Source of the DNA: Enterobacter asburiae
Lineage (GTDB): Bacteria; Pseudomonadota; Gammaproteobacteria; Enterobacterales; Enterobacteriaceae
Direction: 5' to 3'
Assembly: GCF_021440515.1 (NCBI RefSeq)
Contig: NZ_JAKCMV010000032.1
Coordinates: 108,599-172,598 of the forward strand
Length of the DNA: 64,000 nucleotides
Position 1 is the stretch's first letter, and each line of letters starts with the position of its first letter. Below the pieces are notes generated by a model, which ran no database searches, was not told the origin of the DNA, and saw nothing but the letters and a program-made list of their open reading frames with translations. Shown here piece by piece: positions 48,597-59,394 of the stretch. Both the position numbers and the translations under genes were made by a program.

Positions 48597-50156
48597 ATGG
48601 AATTCTTAATGGACCCGTCAATCTGGGTGGGCTTACTCACGCTGGTGGTGCTGGAGATTGTTCTCGGCATCGACAACCTGGTATTCATTGCCATTCTTGC
48701 GGACAAACTGCCGCCGAAGCAGCGCGATAAAGCGCGTCTGATCGGCCTGTCGCTGGCGCTTATCATGCGACTGGCGCTGCTGTCCGTCATTTCGTGGATG
48801 GTCACGCTGACCAAACCGCTGTTCACAGTCATGGATCACAGCTTCTCGGGCCGTGATTTGATCATGCTGATCGGGGGTATCTTCCTCCTGTTCAAGGCGA
48901 CGACGGAACTCCACGAACGGCTCGAAAACCGCCAGCATGGCGACGGGCACGGAAAAGGCTATGCCAGCTTCTGGGTAGTCGTTCTGCAAATCGTGGTGCT
49001 TGATGCGGTCTTCTCGCTGGATGCGGTGATCACAGCGGTAGGTATGGTGAACCACCTCCCGGTGATGATGGCTGCGGTCGTGATTGCGATGGCGGTAATG
49101 CTGCTGGCCTCCAAACCGCTGACGCGCTTTGTGAACGAGCATCCGACGGTGGTTGTACTCTGTCTGAGCTTCCTGCTGATGATCGGCCTGAGCCTGGTCG
49201 CAGAAGGTTTTGGCTTCCATATTCCGAAAGGTTACCTGTACGCGGCGATTGGTTTCTCAATCCTTATCGAGCTGTTTAACCAGATTGCGCGCCGTAACTT
49301 TATCAAGCAGCAGTCGAATCAGCCGCTGCGCGCCCGTACCGCCGACGCCATTTTGCGTCTTATGGGCGGTCGTCGTCAGGCTACCGTTCAGTCTGATAGC
49401 GAAAACCGTAACCCGGTGCCGGTCCCGGAAGGGGCGTTTGTGGAAGAAGAACGCTATATGATCAACGGCGTGCTCTCCCTGGCCTCCCGCTCGCTGCGCG
49501 GCATCATGACCCCGCGCGGTGAAATTAGCTGGGTGGATGCCAACCTGAGCGTTGCCGAAATTCGCCAGCAGCTGCTTTCCTCTCCGCACAGCCTGTTCCC
49601 GGTGTGTCGCGGCGAGCTGGATGAAATTATCGGCGTGGTGCGTGCGAAAGAGATGCTGGTCGCGCTGGAAGAGGGCGGAAACGTTGAAGCCATCGCCGCC
49701 GCCTCGCCCGCGATTGTGGTGCCGGAAACGCTGGATCCGATCAACCTGCTAGGCGTGCTGCGCCGCGCCCGCGGCAGCTTTGTTATCGTGACCAATGAGT
49801 TTGGCGTGGTGCAGGGTCTGGTGACGCCGCTGGACGTGCTGGAAGCGATTGCCGGTGAATTCCCGGATGCGGATGAAACCCCGGAAATCGTCGCGGACGG
49901 TGACGGCTGGCTGGTTAAAGGTGCGACCGATCTTCACGCGTTGTCCCACACCCTGGGCGTGGAAAACGTGGTGAACGATGAAGAAGACATCGCCACCGTG
50001 GCGGGTCTGGTTATCGCGGTGAACGGGCAAATCCCGCGCACCGGTGACGTGATCGAGCTGCCGCCGCTGCACATTACGATCGTTGAAGCGAACGATTATC
50101 GCGTTGATTTGGTGCGTATTGTTAAAGAGCAATCCGCGCACGACGAAGAAGAGTAA
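48597..50156 (+). CDS. yoaE: YoaE, TerC-family membrane protein with CBS and CorC domains
   Basis: 519 residues. The N-terminal 240 form seven helices of the TerC family ([39 protein letters not shown] with the paired aspartates). Two CBS domains follow (about 300-430, [19 protein letters not shown] and [21 protein letters not shown]), then a CorC/HlyC C-terminal domain. TerC proteins are now linked to Mn2+ efflux and metalation of exported proteins; the specific role of YoaE is not settled. The start follows AGCAGGAGC. Confidence 0.93.
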   Translation: MEFLMDPSIWVGLLTLVVLEIVLGIDNLVFIAILADKLPPKQRDKARLIGLSLALIMRLALLSVISWMVTLTKPLFTVMDHSFSGRDLIMLIGGIFLLFKATTELHERLENRQHGDGHGKGYASFWVVVLQIVVLDAVFSLDAVITAVGMVNHLPVMMAAVVIAMAVMLLASKPLTRFVNEHPTVVVLCLSFLLMIGLSLVAEGFGFHIPKGYLYAAIGFSILIELFNQIARRNFIKQQSNQPLRARTADAILRLMGGRRQATVQSDSENRNPVPVPEGAFVEEERYMINGVLSLASRSLRGIMTPRGEISWVDANLSVAEIRQQLLSSPHSLFPVCRGELDEIIGVVRAKEMLVALEEGGNVEAIAAASPAIVVPETLDPINLLGVLRRARGSFVIVTNEFGVVQGLVTPLDVLEAIAGEFPDADETPEIVADGDGWLVKGATDLHALSHTLGVENVVNDEEDIATVAGLVIAVNGQIPRTGDVIELPPLHITIVEANDYRVDLVRIVKEQSAHDEEE

Positions 50157-50162
50157 CGCGTT

Positions 50163-51761
50163 CTACCGTAACGGCATTAAGGGCACGATGTGCCCGTTAT
50201 GATGCGCTGGCGGAGGGTGACTCCCCGCCAGCCATTTCGGAAACTCCCGCAGCGGCATGGGCCGCGCATAGAAATACCCCTGCAAAATATGAACACCGTG
50301 GCGACGCAAATAGCGCGCCTGCTCAGCGGTTTCGACCCCTTCCGCCACCAGCTCAATATTCAGCCTTTGCCCGAGGGCGATAATAATGTCCGTCACCGTC
50401 GAGTTCACCGCGTCTGTGCCGATTGCGGTGGTGAAGGACTTGTCGATTTTCAGCACGTCAGGACGCAGTTTTTCCAGCCACGAGAGCGAGCTATTGCCGG
50501 TGCCGAAGTCGTCAATGGCCAGCTTCACCCCTTTACGGTGCAGTTCGCGTACGATGCGGTAATCTACGTCCGTCAGCACGTCGCGCTCGGTCAGCTCAAT
50601 AATCAGCTGCTGAACCGGGTGAGCGCTGAACCACCCGCGGTTGAGATCCTGAAGCAGGGTGGCGCGGCGAAAATGGCTGGCCGCCACGTTGATGCCGATA
50701 TGAAAGCCCGGTGATGCAGGGAAATAGCCGATCTGGCGCACCGTTTCAGCAATCACGTAGCGGGTCAGCGGGACAATCAGATTATGTTCCTCGGCAAGCG
50801 GGATAAACACGTCCGGGGAGATCCAGCCCTGACGGGGATTATTCCAGCGCAGTAAAATTTCCACCCCCACGCAGTCCTGGGTACGCGCATTCACCAGCGG
50901 TTGGCAGAACAGCTCAAACTCACGCGCCGCCAGCCCGATATTGATTTCCCACGTAAAGCTCATGCGCCGCGCGGTGGCAAGCCAGGCGATATAGCCCACC
51001 AGCAGGCTGATCATCAACGCCAGCGGCAGCTGGGTGGGGAGATATTTCAGCGCCAGCTTGCCGGGCCCGGGGCCGCTTACGGTAATGCTGAAGGGGAAAT
51101 GGCCTGATGACCTACGCAAAACGGCATCGCCGTCCTCCACGCTCAGCGTATCCGTAACCCTCTGCCCGTAGCGCAGGAAATGGTTGCCCACCGTAAGCAC
51201 CACGTCGGCGATCAGCGGGCGCTGCGGCTCCAGCATCATGCGGGTGATAAGCTCGATATTGACGATCTCTATCACCCCGTCTTCACCGTCTGGCGAAACG
51301 GGATACCACTGAATAAGGATCGGGCTGCCTTTGAGCAGCATATGGTCGGTCGTCAGCAGCAGCCGCGGCTCGCCCGAGGGTAAAAGAGGCTGAATTTGAC
51401 GCACCAGCACGTCCCGGCTGCCAAAAACGCTCGAGCAGTACAAAACGCCATCCTTCACCAGCGCTATCGAGCGGACGGTTTGCAGCATCGCCGCCTGCTT
51501 TCGCAGTACCAGATGCGCCACGGTGCAGGGCTTGCCAACCAGCGCCTGCAATGTACTGCGGCTGTTTTCCAGCGAGAGCAACACGTTATCCAGTGCGTTA
51601 ACGGTATTGCGGGTAAAGGTGAGGATCTGTTCCTGATTTATATTGCGCTGTGAAATAAAGCGAATGCCCAGCGTGAGGATGAGCGTAAGAAGGGCGACCG
51701 CTATACAGACGATCGCGCGTTTTCGGCGGTAGTCTTTTATGATCGTTTGTGCCGTTTGCAT
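50163..51761 (-). CDS. pdeD: Cyclic-di-GMP phosphodiesterase PdeD (YoaD), CSS-EAL type
   Basis: 532 residues, equal to E. coli PdeD. Two membrane helices (about 17-34 and 240-256) enclose a periplasmic CSS domain with the redox cysteines GKPCTVAHL and LYCSSVFG. The cytoplasmic EAL domain has VGVEILLRW (EIL in place of EAL, as in E. coli), then ELTERD, IDDFGTGNSS, KIDKSF and LVAEGVET, so catalytic residues are retained. It should lower c-di-GMP and reduce biofilm matrix. The ATG at 51761 matches E. coli; a longer frame is rejected. Confidence 0.95.
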   Translation of the reverse strand: MQTAQTIIKDYRRKRAIVCIAVALLTLILTLGIRFISQRNINQEQILTFTRNTVNALDNVLLSLENSRSTLQALVGKPCTVAHLVLRKQAAMLQTVRSIALVKDGVLYCSSVFGSRDVLVRQIQPLLPSGEPRLLLTTDHMLLKGSPILIQWYPVSPDGEDGVIEIVNIELITRMMLEPQRPLIADVVLTVGNHFLRYGQRVTDTLSVEDGDAVLRRSSGHFPFSITVSGPGPGKLALKYLPTQLPLALMISLLVGYIAWLATARRMSFTWEINIGLAAREFELFCQPLVNARTQDCVGVEILLRWNNPRQGWISPDVFIPLAEEHNLIVPLTRYVIAETVRQIGYFPASPGFHIGINVAASHFRRATLLQDLNRGWFSAHPVQQLIIELTERDVLTDVDYRIVRELHRKGVKLAIDDFGTGNSSLSWLEKLRPDVLKIDKSFTTAIGTDAVNSTVTDIIIALGQRLNIELVAEGVETAEQARYLRRHGVHILQGYFYARPMPLREFPKWLAGSHPPPAHHNGHIVPLMPLR

Positions 51762-51855
51762 GAACAATCGCCCGATACGCCACCGGCACCAAAAGCCAGA
51801 AGCAACAGAGCAAGTGTAGTGGGGAAAAAGGGGAGCGACGAGGAGGAGAAAGAAA

Positions 51856-51882
51856 TTCGCCCATCCGTTGCAGATGGGCGAA
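51856..51882 (-). terminator. Intrinsic terminator after sdaA
   Basis: TTCGCCCATC-TGCAACG-GATGGGCGAA on the minus strand followed by TTTCTTTCTC, a slightly interrupted T-run. Confidence 0.75.
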
Positions 51883-51891
51883 GGGGAGGTA

Positions 51892-53256
51892 TTAGTCGCA
51901 CTGCACCTTAATGGCAAGGCCGCCGCGCGAGGTTTCGCGGTATTTGGCGTTCATATCCTTACCGGTTTCGTACATGGTTTCGATAACCTTATCCAGCGAC
52001 ACGCGCGGTTCGCTGGTGCGGCGCATCGCCATGCGGGAGGCGTTAATCGCTTTCACCGACGCAATCGCGTTACGCTCGATGCACGGCACCTGTACCTGAC
52101 CGGCAACCGGATCGCAGGTCAAACCGAGGTTATGCTCCATCCCGATTTCAGCGGCCACGCACACCTGCTCAGGGCTTGCGCCAAGCAGTTCGGCCAGGCC
52201 AGCGGCGGCCATCGAGCAGGCTACGCCCACTTCACCCTGACAGCCCACTTCCGCGCCAGAAATCGACGCGTTCATTTTGTACAGCGCGCCAATCGCACCC
52301 GAGGCCAGGAAATAGCGGATGTAGATATCCGGGGTGACGGGTTCGATAAAGTGATCGTAATAGGCCAGCACCGCCGGAACGATACCGCACGCGCCGTTGG
52401 TTGGCGCCGTCACCACGCGACCCCCTGCGGCGTTCTCTTCGTTCACCGCCAGAGCAAACATGTTCACCCAGTCGACCACGTTCATCGGATCGTTAGAGAA
52501 CTTGTCCGTTGTCACCAGCATACGACGCAGCGCCGAGGCGCGACGCGGCACGCGCAGCGGGCCAGGCAGTACGCCTTCGGTGTTCATCCCGCGATCGATA
52601 CAGGCGCGCATGGTCTGCCAGACGTTAGCAAAATAGTCTTCGATCTCTTTTTTGCTGTGCAGCGCCAGTTCGTTCTTCATCACCATGCCGGAGAGCGACA
52701 GGCCGGTTTCTTTGCAAAAGCCCAGCATCTCGGTGGCGGATTTGAACGGATACGGCACGGACACGTCGCCCATGCTGTCTTTACCAAAATGCTCTTCATC
52801 AACGATGAATCCGCCGCCGATGGAGTAGTAGGTTTTGGTGTAAATTTCTTTATCACCGCTCCAGGCGTGGATGGTCATGCCGTTTTCATGCAGCGGCAGG
52901 TTGTCGCTGCGAAAACGCATCCCGTCGTCCTGCGGGAAATCCACTTCCTGCTGGCCGTTTGCCAGCAGCAGGCGACCGCGCGTTTCCACGTCGCGGATAA
53001 ATGCCGGAATGGCATCAATATCAACGGTGTCCGGCATGTTACCTGCCAGACCCATAATAATGGCGATATCGGTGTGGTGGCCTTTACCCGTTAATGACAG
53101 CGAGCCGTAGACGTCCACGGCAACACGGGTAACGCTTTCCAGTAATCCTTTTTCGACCAGATCATCGACGAACTGTTTACCGGCCTTCATCGGGCCTACA
53201 GTGTGGGAAGACGAGGGGCCAATTCCCACTTTGAACATGTCGAATATACTAATCAC
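51892..53256 (-). CDS. sdaA: L-serine deaminase 1 (SdaA)
   Basis: 454-residue [4Fe-4S] enzyme that converts serine to pyruvate and ammonia. N-terminal [13 protein letters not shown] motif (substrate loop); cluster cysteines in GLTCDPVAG and neighbouring cysteines ([21 protein letters not shown]) in the C-terminal alpha domain. The GTG at 53256 is seven bases after AGGAG and gives MISIFDMFK as in E. coli; the earlier GTG at 53262 sits too close to the ribosome site. Confidence 0.97.
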   Translation of the reverse strand: MISIFDMFKVGIGPSSSHTVGPMKAGKQFVDDLVEKGLLESVTRVAVDVYGSLSLTGKGHHTDIAIIMGLAGNMPDTVDIDAIPAFIRDVETRGRLLLANGQQEVDFPQDDGMRFRSDNLPLHENGMTIHAWSGDKEIYTKTYYSIGGGFIVDEEHFGKDSMGDVSVPYPFKSATEMLGFCKETGLSLSGMVMKNELALHSKKEIEDYFANVWQTMRACIDRGMNTEGVLPGPLRVPRRASALRRMLVTTDKFSNDPMNVVDWVNMFALAVNEENAAGGRVVTAPTNGACGIVPAVLAYYDHFIEPVTPDIYIRYFLASGAIGALYKMNASISGAEVGCQGEVGVACSMAAAGLAELLGASPEQVCVAAEIGMEHNLGLTCDPVAGQVQVPCIERNAIASVKAINASRMAMRRTSEPRVSLDKVIETMYETGKDMNAKYRETSRGGLAIKVQCD

Positions 53257-53440
53257 TTTCACACTCCTGACAGGGTTACCGGGGTTCCAGTAACGATGTT
53301 ATAACTGCGCATAGTGTAAGAGGGAACCTCAACCTCGGCTTAACTATTCACATGAATTAAACTAATGAATAACACCTGTTTTGCTAATAGCGCGACCGGG
53401 ATCGCAAACCCGGTCGAAGAGGGCGAAATGTAAAGTATAG

Positions 53441-54019
53441 TCAAGGCTTCAGGCCGATTTGCAGCGCCAGCTCACGAATAATCCCCGCCGTCATGCCCCA
53501 GACAAAATAATGCTGATACCAGGAGAGCCACACCCGATGATCGTGTCCGCGACGGTGAATATCCAGCGGATGATAACGCCCCAGACGAAGGGCCTCTTCG
53601 AGCGGCATTTCGAACACCGCCGAGACTTCATCCTCGCTGGCGTGATAGTGCAGATCCGGCGGGATAATCCCCACCACCGGCGTCACCTGAAAACCGGTCA
53701 CGCTGTCCACCGGAGGCAGCACGCCGATCACCTCTACGGCCTCGGGCGGGATGGCGACCTCTTCCTGCGCCTCGCGCAGCGCGGCGGCAATGAGTGACGC
53801 GTCGGTGCTGTCAACGGCGCCGCCGGGGAAGGCGACCTGTCCGGCGTGCTTGCGCAGAAGCGGCGAGCGCTGGGTCAGCAGCAGGCCGGGCTGCTCGCGG
53901 CGCACCACCGGAATTAATACCGCCGCCTGACGCTGGTTCAGGGCTTCGCGGTTGACCTGCGGACGTAAAAGCTGAAAGCGCGACAGAAAATCATCCAGCG
54001 TGAGGTTGTCTCTCTCCAC
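53441..54019 (-). CDS. nudL: Nudix hydrolase NudL (YeaB)
   Basis: 192-residue Nudix protein of the CoA-diphosphatase-like group. The Nudix box [23 protein letters not shown] keeps the REXXEE core, and the preceding [14 protein letters not shown] is the group signature. The exact substrate in the cell is not proven. The GTG at 54019 lies three bases after the pabB stop, with GGAGA inside the pabB end, so translation is coupled with pabB. Confidence 0.94.
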   Translation of the reverse strand: MERDNLTLDDFLSRFQLLRPQVNREALNQRQAAVLIPVVRREQPGLLLTQRSPLLRKHAGQVAFPGGAVDSTDASLIAAALREAQEEVAIPPEAVEVIGVLPPVDSVTGFQVTPVVGIIPPDLHYHASEDEVSAVFEMPLEEALRLGRYHPLDIHRRGHDHRVWLSWYQHYFVWGMTAGIIRELALQIGLKP

Positions 54020-54022
54020 CAA

Positions 54023-55351
54023 TTATTTCTCCAGTTGTTTCAGGATCCGGTTCACTTTATCAAAGGTTTCCTGATATTCCGCCTCGACCAGGCTGTCCGC
54101 CACAATCCCGCCCCCGGCGGAGCAGTAAAGCTGGCCGTCGCAGGCGGTCAGGGTGCGAATGGTAATGCTAGTGTCCATCGTGCCGCACAGGCTCAGGTAG
54201 CCGATGCTGCCGCACCAGGCGTTGCGACGATGCGGTTCAAGCTCATCAATGATTGCCATCGCCCGCACCTTTGGCGCGCCGGTAATCGACCCGCCCGGAA
54301 AGGCGGCGCGAAGAAGGTCGCAGGCGGTGCGTGAGGCGGGAAGCCGCGCGGTAATGGTGCTAACCAGATGATGCACCGCCGGGAAAGGCTCCACCACGAA
54401 CAGCTCGGGCACGCGCACGCTGCCCGGCTCGGCCACCCGACCGATATCGTTACGCATCAGATCGACAATCATCAGGTTCTCTGCGCGATCCTTCGGCGAT
54501 GCCGCAAGCTTTTCCGCCTGCTGACGATCCGCTGCGGGATCGGCCAGGCGCGGCAGAGTGCCTTTGATGGGCCGCGTCTGAATCGTGCCGTTCTCAAGAT
54601 GAATAAACCGTTCCGGCGACAGGCTCAGAATGGCCCCGTGCTCAAGCCGCACGAAGGCGCTAAATGGCGCGCGGTTGCTGGCGTTGAGGCGGGTAAACGC
54701 CTGCCACTCGTCCCCCGCGTAGCGCGCCTGAAAACGCTGGGCGAGGTTAACCTGATAGCAGTCGCCGCTTCGCAGATAGGCCTGAACGCGGTGGAATTTC
54801 TCCGCGTATGTTTCTGCGCTCATGTTCGAGCGCCAGCCTGAGGTTAGCGTGAAATCCTGCTGAGGTGGTGCTTCCTGCGCGTCCAGCCATGCCAGGCGCG
54901 CGTTCACATCCGAGTGGCTCAACAGAGACACCACCTGCTTGTGGTGATCGACAATCAACGCCCAGTCGTACAGCCCGACCGCCATATCCGGCAGCGCAAT
55001 GTCATCTTCGGCAACGTTCGGCAGCGTTTCGAAGCGCCGCCCGAGATCGTAGCCAAACAGCCCCAGCGCGCCGCCCTGAAAGGGGAGGTCGGGATTGGGG
55101 GTAGCGGTTAACCCGAGTCCGTCGATGGCCTGCTGAAGGCGCATCAAGGGGTCGTCGTCTTGCGAAAGCGCGTCGGTGGTCAGGGTTTGCAGCGGGTCAG
55201 CCACCAGAATATCAAACCGGCTATAGGGGTGATCCGCATGGCCGGAGTGCAGCAGCATCGCGAACGGCAGGTGGCTCAGACGGGCAAACCAGAATTCGGC
55301 GGCGTCATGGCGCCAGGGTAACGTTATTACAGTGGGGGTGCGCGTGTTCAT
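54023..55351 (-). CDS. pabB: Aminodeoxychorismate synthase component I (PabB)
   Basis: 442-residue chorismate-using enzyme that with PabA makes 4-amino-4-deoxychorismate for folate. The C-terminal chorismate-binding domain shows PIKGTLPR with the active lysine, DRAENLMIVDLMRNDIGRV, then FPGGSITGAPKVRAMAIIDELE. It is about ten residues shorter than E. coli PabB in a variable N-terminal region. The ATG at 55351 matches MKTLSPAVITL; an ATG at 55360 is possible. NudL follows directly. Confidence 0.96.
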   Translation of the reverse strand: MNTRTPTVITLPWRHDAAEFWFARLSHLPFAMLLHSGHADHPYSRFDILVADPLQTLTTDALSQDDDPLMRLQQAIDGLGLTATPNPDLPFQGGALGLFGYDLGRRFETLPNVAEDDIALPDMAVGLYDWALIVDHHKQVVSLLSHSDVNARLAWLDAQEAPPQQDFTLTSGWRSNMSAETYAEKFHRVQAYLRSGDCYQVNLAQRFQARYAGDEWQAFTRLNASNRAPFSAFVRLEHGAILSLSPERFIHLENGTIQTRPIKGTLPRLADPAADRQQAEKLAASPKDRAENLMIVDLMRNDIGRVAEPGSVRVPELFVVEPFPAVHHLVSTITARLPASRTACDLLRAAFPGGSITGAPKVRAMAIIDELEPHRRNAWCGSIGYLSLCGTMDTSITIRTLTACDGQLYCSAGGGIVADSLVEAEYQETFDKVNRILKQLEK

Positions 55352-55412
55352 GTGTGGCATACTACCGGGCAGCGTGAAATAATTAGCGCGGATAATTTAG
55401 CAGGAGTTGACG

Positions 55413-55598
55413 ATGTTTGCAGGTTTACCTTCCCTCAGCCACGAGCAGCAGCAGAAAGCGGTAGAACGGATCCAGGAGCTGATGTCCCAGGGGATGAGCA
55501 GCGGAGAGGCAATTACCGTTGTTGCTCAGGAAATTCGCGCCAGCCATACCGGCGAGCGGATCGTGGCGCGATTCGAAGATGAAGACGACGAAGAGTAA
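55413..55598 (+). CDS. yoaH: YoaH, UPF0181 small protein
   Basis: 61 residues, homologous to E. coli YoaH ([19 protein letters not shown] ... [12 protein letters not shown]). Unknown function; acidic C-terminus DEDDEE, soluble. AGGAG lies seven bases before the ATG at 55413. It is divergent from pabB and converges on yoaB. Confidence 0.93.
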
Positions 55599-55604
55599 CC
55601 GGGC

Positions 55605-55949
55605 TTAGACCGCCGCGATAATCTTAATCTCTACCTTATATTCCGGCTTCATCAGCGTCGCCTGTACGGTACAGCGTACAGGCGCGTGACCCGCCACCAC
55701 CCACGCATCCCAGGCTTTGTTCATTGCCGCAAAATCCTCTTTACTGGCGAGGAAGATGGTCGCATCCAGAATGCGGGATTTATCGCTACCCTGTTTTTCC
55801 AGCACCGCATCAATCTGTGCCAGCGTGTTTGCCGTCTGTTCGAAGGCGTCCGCGTCAAGGTTTGACGGTACGCCGGTGTAGTAGAGCGTCTGGTTATGAA
55901 TGACGACATCAGACCAGCGGGCTTCGGCATCAATGCGCACGATTGTCAT
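55605..55949 (-). CDS. yoaB: YoaB, RidA-family protein
   Basis: 114 residues of the Rid (YjgF/YER057c/UK114) family. Members hydrolyse reactive enamine/imine products of PLP enzymes; the key arginine is present in APVRCTVQATLMKPEYKVEI. YoaB belongs to one of the less studied subgroups, so its own substrate is unknown. The ATG at 55949 gives MTIVRIDAEARWSD as in E. coli and follows GAGGAAA. It is divergent from yoaA. Confidence 0.93.
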   Translation of the reverse strand: MTIVRIDAEARWSDVVIHNQTLYYTGVPSNLDADAFEQTANTLAQIDAVLEKQGSDKSRILDATIFLASKEDFAAMNKAWDAWVVAGHAPVRCTVQATLMKPEYKVEIKIIAAV

Positions 55950-56054
55950 AAACGTTTCCTCGTTAATTTTTCGTTTCAGGCCGCAAGACTGCCATATTGT
56001 TCTGGCCTCGTCACTATTTGGGGTGGCACTGGCGAGGTGGGGCTGACATAATCC

Positions 56055-56070
56055 CTGTGCAAAAATACAG
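56055..56070. promoter_or_regulatory. LexA box upstream of yoaA
   Basis: CTGTGCAAAAATACAG has the full CTGT-N8-ACAG consensus with an AT-rich centre and lies 13-28 bases before the yoaA start, a typical operator position. It indicates SOS induction of the helicase. Confidence 0.75.
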
Positions 56071-56082
56071 TGAGAGAGCACC

Positions 56083-57993
56083 GTGGCAGACGATTTTTCC
56101 TTAGAGGGTCAGTTAGCGCAGGCAATCCCCGGCTTTAAGCCGCGTGAGCCCCAGCGTCATATGGCGCACGCCGTTGCGCACGCAATCGAGAGCGCGCAGC
56201 CGCTGGTGGTCGAGGCGGGAACCGGGACGGGTAAAACCTATGCGTACCTGGCCCCGGCGCTGCGTGCCAAAAAGAAGGTGATCATCTCTACCGGATCGAA
56301 AGCTTTGCAGGATCAGCTCTACAGCCGCGACCTGCCAACGGTGGCGAAAGCGCTGAAGTACAAAGGCCGCCTGGCCCTGCTGAAAGGGCGCTCAAACTAC
56401 CTGTGTCTGGAACGCCTCGAACAGCAGGCGCTGGCCGGGGGCGATCTGCCGGTGCAGACCCTCAGCGACGTCATCATTCTGCGCGCGTGGGCCAATCAGA
56501 CGGAAGAAGGGGATATCAGCACCTGCGCGAGCGTGGCGGAAGATTCTCCGGCCTGGCCGCTGGTCACCAGCACCAACGATAACTGCCTCGGCAGCGACTG
56601 CCCGCTGTATAAAGACTGCTTTGTGGTCAAAGCCCGTAAAACCGCGATGGACGCGGACGTGGTGGTGGTGAACCACCATCTGTTCCTCGCCGACATGGTG
56701 GTGAAAGACAGCGGGTTTGGCGAGCTGATCCCCGAAGCGGAGGTGATGATTTTCGATGAAGCCCACCAGCTGCCGGATATCGCCAGCCAGTATTTTGGTC
56801 AGTCGATCTCCAGCCGACAGCTGCTCGATCTCGCTAAAGATTTCACCATCGCCTACCGCACGGAGTTAAAAGATACCCAGCAGCTGCAAAAATGCGCCGA
56901 CCGCCTGGCGCAAAGCGCGCAGGATTTCCGCTTACAGCTCGGCGAGCCGGGCTATCGCGGCAACCTGCGCGAGCTGCTGGCGGACAAAAACATTCAGCGC
57001 GCGCTGCTGCTGCTCGATGATTCGCTGGAGCTCTGTTACGACGTGGCAAAACTCTCCCTTGGCCGTTCAGCGCTGCTGGATGCGGCCTTCGAGCGCGCGG
57101 CGGTTTATCGCGGTCGCCTCAAGCGGCTTAAGGAGATAAACCAGCCGGGATTCAGCTACTGGTACGAATGCACCTCGCGCCACTTTACCCTGGCGCTGAC
57201 GCCGCTGACCGTGGCGGATAAATTCAAAGAGGTGATGGCGCAAAAGCCGGGAAGCTGGATCTTTACTTCGGCAACCCTGTCGGTAAACGACGATTTGCAC
57301 CACTTCACCGAACGTCTGGGGATTGAGCAGGCCGAATCCCTGCTGCTGCCAAGCCCGTTTGACTATCAAAAACAGGCGCTGCTCTGCGTGCCGCGCAACC
57401 TGCCGCTGCCGAACCAGCCGGGCGCGGCGCGCCATCTGGCGGCGATGCTAAAGCCGATGATTGAAGCCAACAACGGCCGCTGCTTTATGCTCTGCACCTC
57501 CCACGCCATGATGCGCGACCTGGCGGAGCAGTTCCGCGCCACCATGACGCTGCCCGTTCTGCTCCAGGGTGAAACCAGCAAGGGCCAGCTGCTACAGCAG
57601 TTTGTCAGCGCCGGCAACGCGCTGCTGGTGGCGACCAGCAGCTTCTGGGAAGGGGTGGACGTGCGCGGCGATACGCTTTCGCTGGTGATTATCGACAAAC
57701 TGCCGTTTACCTCCCCGGACGATCCGCTGCTGAAAGCGCGTATGGAAGATTGCCGTCTGCGCGGCGGCGATCCGTTTGACGAGGTGCAGCTGCCGGACGC
57801 GGTCATTACCCTGAAGCAGGGGGTAGGGCGCCTGATCCGCGACGTTACCGATCGCGGCGTGCTGGTGATTTGCGATAACCGCCTGGTGATGCGTCCTTAC
57901 GGCGCCACCTTCCTGGCAAGCCTGCCGCCCGCGCCGCGAACGCGGGATATTAAACGCGCGGTCCGGTTCCTCGCGAACCCAACGGCGGAGTAA
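56083..57993 (+). CDS. yoaA: YoaA, XPD/DinG-family Fe-S DNA helicase
   Basis: 636 residues from a GTG start. A superfamily 2 5'-3' helicase that in E. coli works with the polymerase chi subunit HolC to clear stalled forks. Walker A EAGTGTGKTYAYLAP near residue 48; DEAH box VMIFDEAHQLPD near 225; an Fe-S cysteine set (CLERLEQ, then NCLGSDCPLYKDC); and C-terminal SSFWEGVDVRG and KQGVGRLIRDVTDRG motifs. A LexA box precedes it. The following gene tsaB begins 66 bases later. Confidence 0.96.
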   Translation: MADDFSLEGQLAQAIPGFKPREPQRHMAHAVAHAIESAQPLVVEAGTGTGKTYAYLAPALRAKKKVIISTGSKALQDQLYSRDLPTVAKALKYKGRLALLKGRSNYLCLERLEQQALAGGDLPVQTLSDVIILRAWANQTEEGDISTCASVAEDSPAWPLVTSTNDNCLGSDCPLYKDCFVVKARKTAMDADVVVVNHHLFLADMVVKDSGFGELIPEAEVMIFDEAHQLPDIASQYFGQSISSRQLLDLAKDFTIAYRTELKDTQQLQKCADRLAQSAQDFRLQLGEPGYRGNLRELLADKNIQRALLLLDDSLELCYDVAKLSLGRSALLDAAFERAAVYRGRLKRLKEINQPGFSYWYECTSRHFTLALTPLTVADKFKEVMAQKPGSWIFTSATLSVNDDLHHFTERLGIEQAESLLLPSPFDYQKQALLCVPRNLPLPNQPGAARHLAAMLKPMIEANNGRCFMLCTSHAMMRDLAEQFRATMTLPVLLQGETSKGQLLQQFVSAGNALLVATSSFWEGVDVRGDTLSLVIIDKLPFTSPDDPLLKARMEDCRLRGGDPFDEVQLPDAVITLKQGVGRLIRDVTDRGVLVICDNRLVMRPYGATFLASLPPAPRTRDIKRAVRFLANPTAE

Positions 57994-58059
57994 TTTTTCC
58001 TGAGGTGTGCTAAGATGCGCGCCATTTTGTGACTGACCACTGCGAGAGCGCGACGACTC

Positions 58060-58755
58060 ATGCGAATTCTGGCTATCGATACCGCCACAGAGGCCTGCTC
58101 GGCAGCCCTGTGGAATGACGGTGCTATCTCTGCTCATTTTGAAGAGTGCCCACGGGAACACACCCAGCGCATTCTGCCCCTGGTAAAAACCATCCTCACC
58201 CAGGGCAATACCTCCTTAACCGACCTCGATGCGCTGGCCTATGGCCGCGGCCCCGGCAGCTTTACGGGCGTGCGTATTGGTATCGGCATTGCGCAGGGGC
58301 TGGCGCTGGGCGCTGACCTGCCGATGATCGGCGTATCGACCCTGGCGACAATGGCCGAGGGCGCCTGGCGCAAAACCGGCGCTACCCGCGTGCTGGCGGC
58401 CATCGATGCGCGTATGGGCGAAGTCTACTGGGCGGAATATACCCGTGACGAACAGGGTGTCTGGCATGGCGAAGAGACCGAAGCCGTGCTGAAGCCGGAG
58501 GCGGTGACCGCGCGTCTGAAAAACCTTTCGGGCGAATGGGCGACGGTAGGCACCGGCTGGCCCGCGTGGCCGGATATGGCGAACGAAACCGGCCTGACGC
58601 TGGTCGACGGCGGCATTCTGCTGCCTGCGGCAGAAGATATGCTCCCGCTGGCCTGCCAGCTGCTGGCCGCCGGAAAAACCGTTGCCGTTGAACAGGCTGA
58701 GCCAGTTTATTTGCGAAACACCGTGGCGTGGAAGAAACTTCCGGGCCGCGAGTGA
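58060..58755 (+). CDS. tsaB: tRNA t6A synthesis protein TsaB (YeaZ)
   Basis: 231 residues, equal to E. coli TsaB. An ASKHA-fold protein without catalysis of its own that dimerises with TsaD and, with TsaE and TsaC, makes threonylcarbamoyladenosine at tRNA position 37. Essential in E. coli. The N-terminal [16 protein letters not shown] and [20 protein letters not shown] are typical. It is co-directional with yeaY 37 bases downstream. Confidence 0.97.
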   Translation: MRILAIDTATEACSAALWNDGAISAHFEECPREHTQRILPLVKTILTQGNTSLTDLDALAYGRGPGSFTGVRIGIGIAQGLALGADLPMIGVSTLATMAEGAWRKTGATRVLAAIDARMGEVYWAEYTRDEQGVWHGEETEAVLKPEAVTARLKNLSGEWATVGTGWPAWPDMANETGLTLVDGGILLPAAEDMLPLACQLLAAGKTVAVEQAEPVYLRNTVAWKKLPGRE

Positions 58756-58792
58756 ATCTCAGTAACAGTAACTGAGAAAAAGGAGTCGCACC

Positions 58793-59374
58793 ATGGCGGT
58801 TCAAATAAAAGCATTACGCCTGATTCTGGCGGGGGCGGTAGCGGTCGCACTGAGCGGCTGCGTCACCGTGCCCGACGCGATTAAGGGAACAAGCCCCACG
58901 CCGCAGCAGGATCTGGTGCGCGTGATGAATGCCCCTGAGCTGTACGTCGGCCAGGAAGCGCGTTTCGGCGGTAAAGTGGTTGAGGTGATAAACCAGCAGG
59001 GCAAAACCCGTCTGGAGATAGCCTCCGTCCCCCTGGACAGCGGCGCGCGTCCAATACTGGGAGAGGCTTCACGCGGTCGCATCTACGCGGACGTCAGCGG
59101 CTTCCTCGATCCGGTGGATTTCCGCAATCAGCTGGTGACGGTCGTTGGCCCGATTACCGGCGCGGTGCAGGGTAAAATCGGCAACACGCCGTACAAATTC
59201 ATGACCATGCAGGTCAACGGTTACAAGCGCTGGCGGATCGCACAGCAGGTGATCATGCCGCCGCAGCCAATCGATCCGTGGATGTGGGGTCCGCACCCTT
59301 ACCGCTACGGTTATCTAGGCTGGGGCTGGTACAACCCCGCGCCCGCACAGGTTCAAACGATTGTAACTGAGTAA
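58793..59374 (+). CDS. yeaY: YeaY, Slp-family outer-membrane lipoprotein
   Basis: 193 residues with a lipoprotein signal ([13 protein letters not shown], lipobox LSGC) and the Slp domain ([19 protein letters not shown] and [20 protein letters not shown]). It is related to the starvation lipoprotein Slp; in E. coli yeaY is sigma-E controlled. The residue after the lipid cysteine is Val, so export to the outer membrane is expected. The C-terminus is rich in Trp, Tyr and Pro. AAGGAG precedes the ATG. Confidence 0.95.
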   Translation: MAVQIKALRLILAGAVAVALSGCVTVPDAIKGTSPTPQQDLVRVMNAPELYVGQEARFGGKVVEVINQQGKTRLEIASVPLDSGARPILGEASRGRIYADVSGFLDPVDFRNQLVTVVGPITGAVQGKIGNTPYKFMTMQVNGYKRWRIAQQVIMPPQPIDPWMWGPHPYRYGYLGWGWYNPAPAQVQTIVTE

Positions 59375-59394
59375 CTCCCTGTTATTAATAGGAA

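Noticed and set aside
51868..53094. 408-codon frame antisense to sdaA
   Set aside because: Same reason; very His/Arg-rich and without start signals.
53393..53417. Hairpin CGACCGGG/CCCGGTCG between sdaA and nudL as terminator
   Set aside because: Good stem, but no T-run on either strand; could be an RNA-processing or stabilising structure at most.
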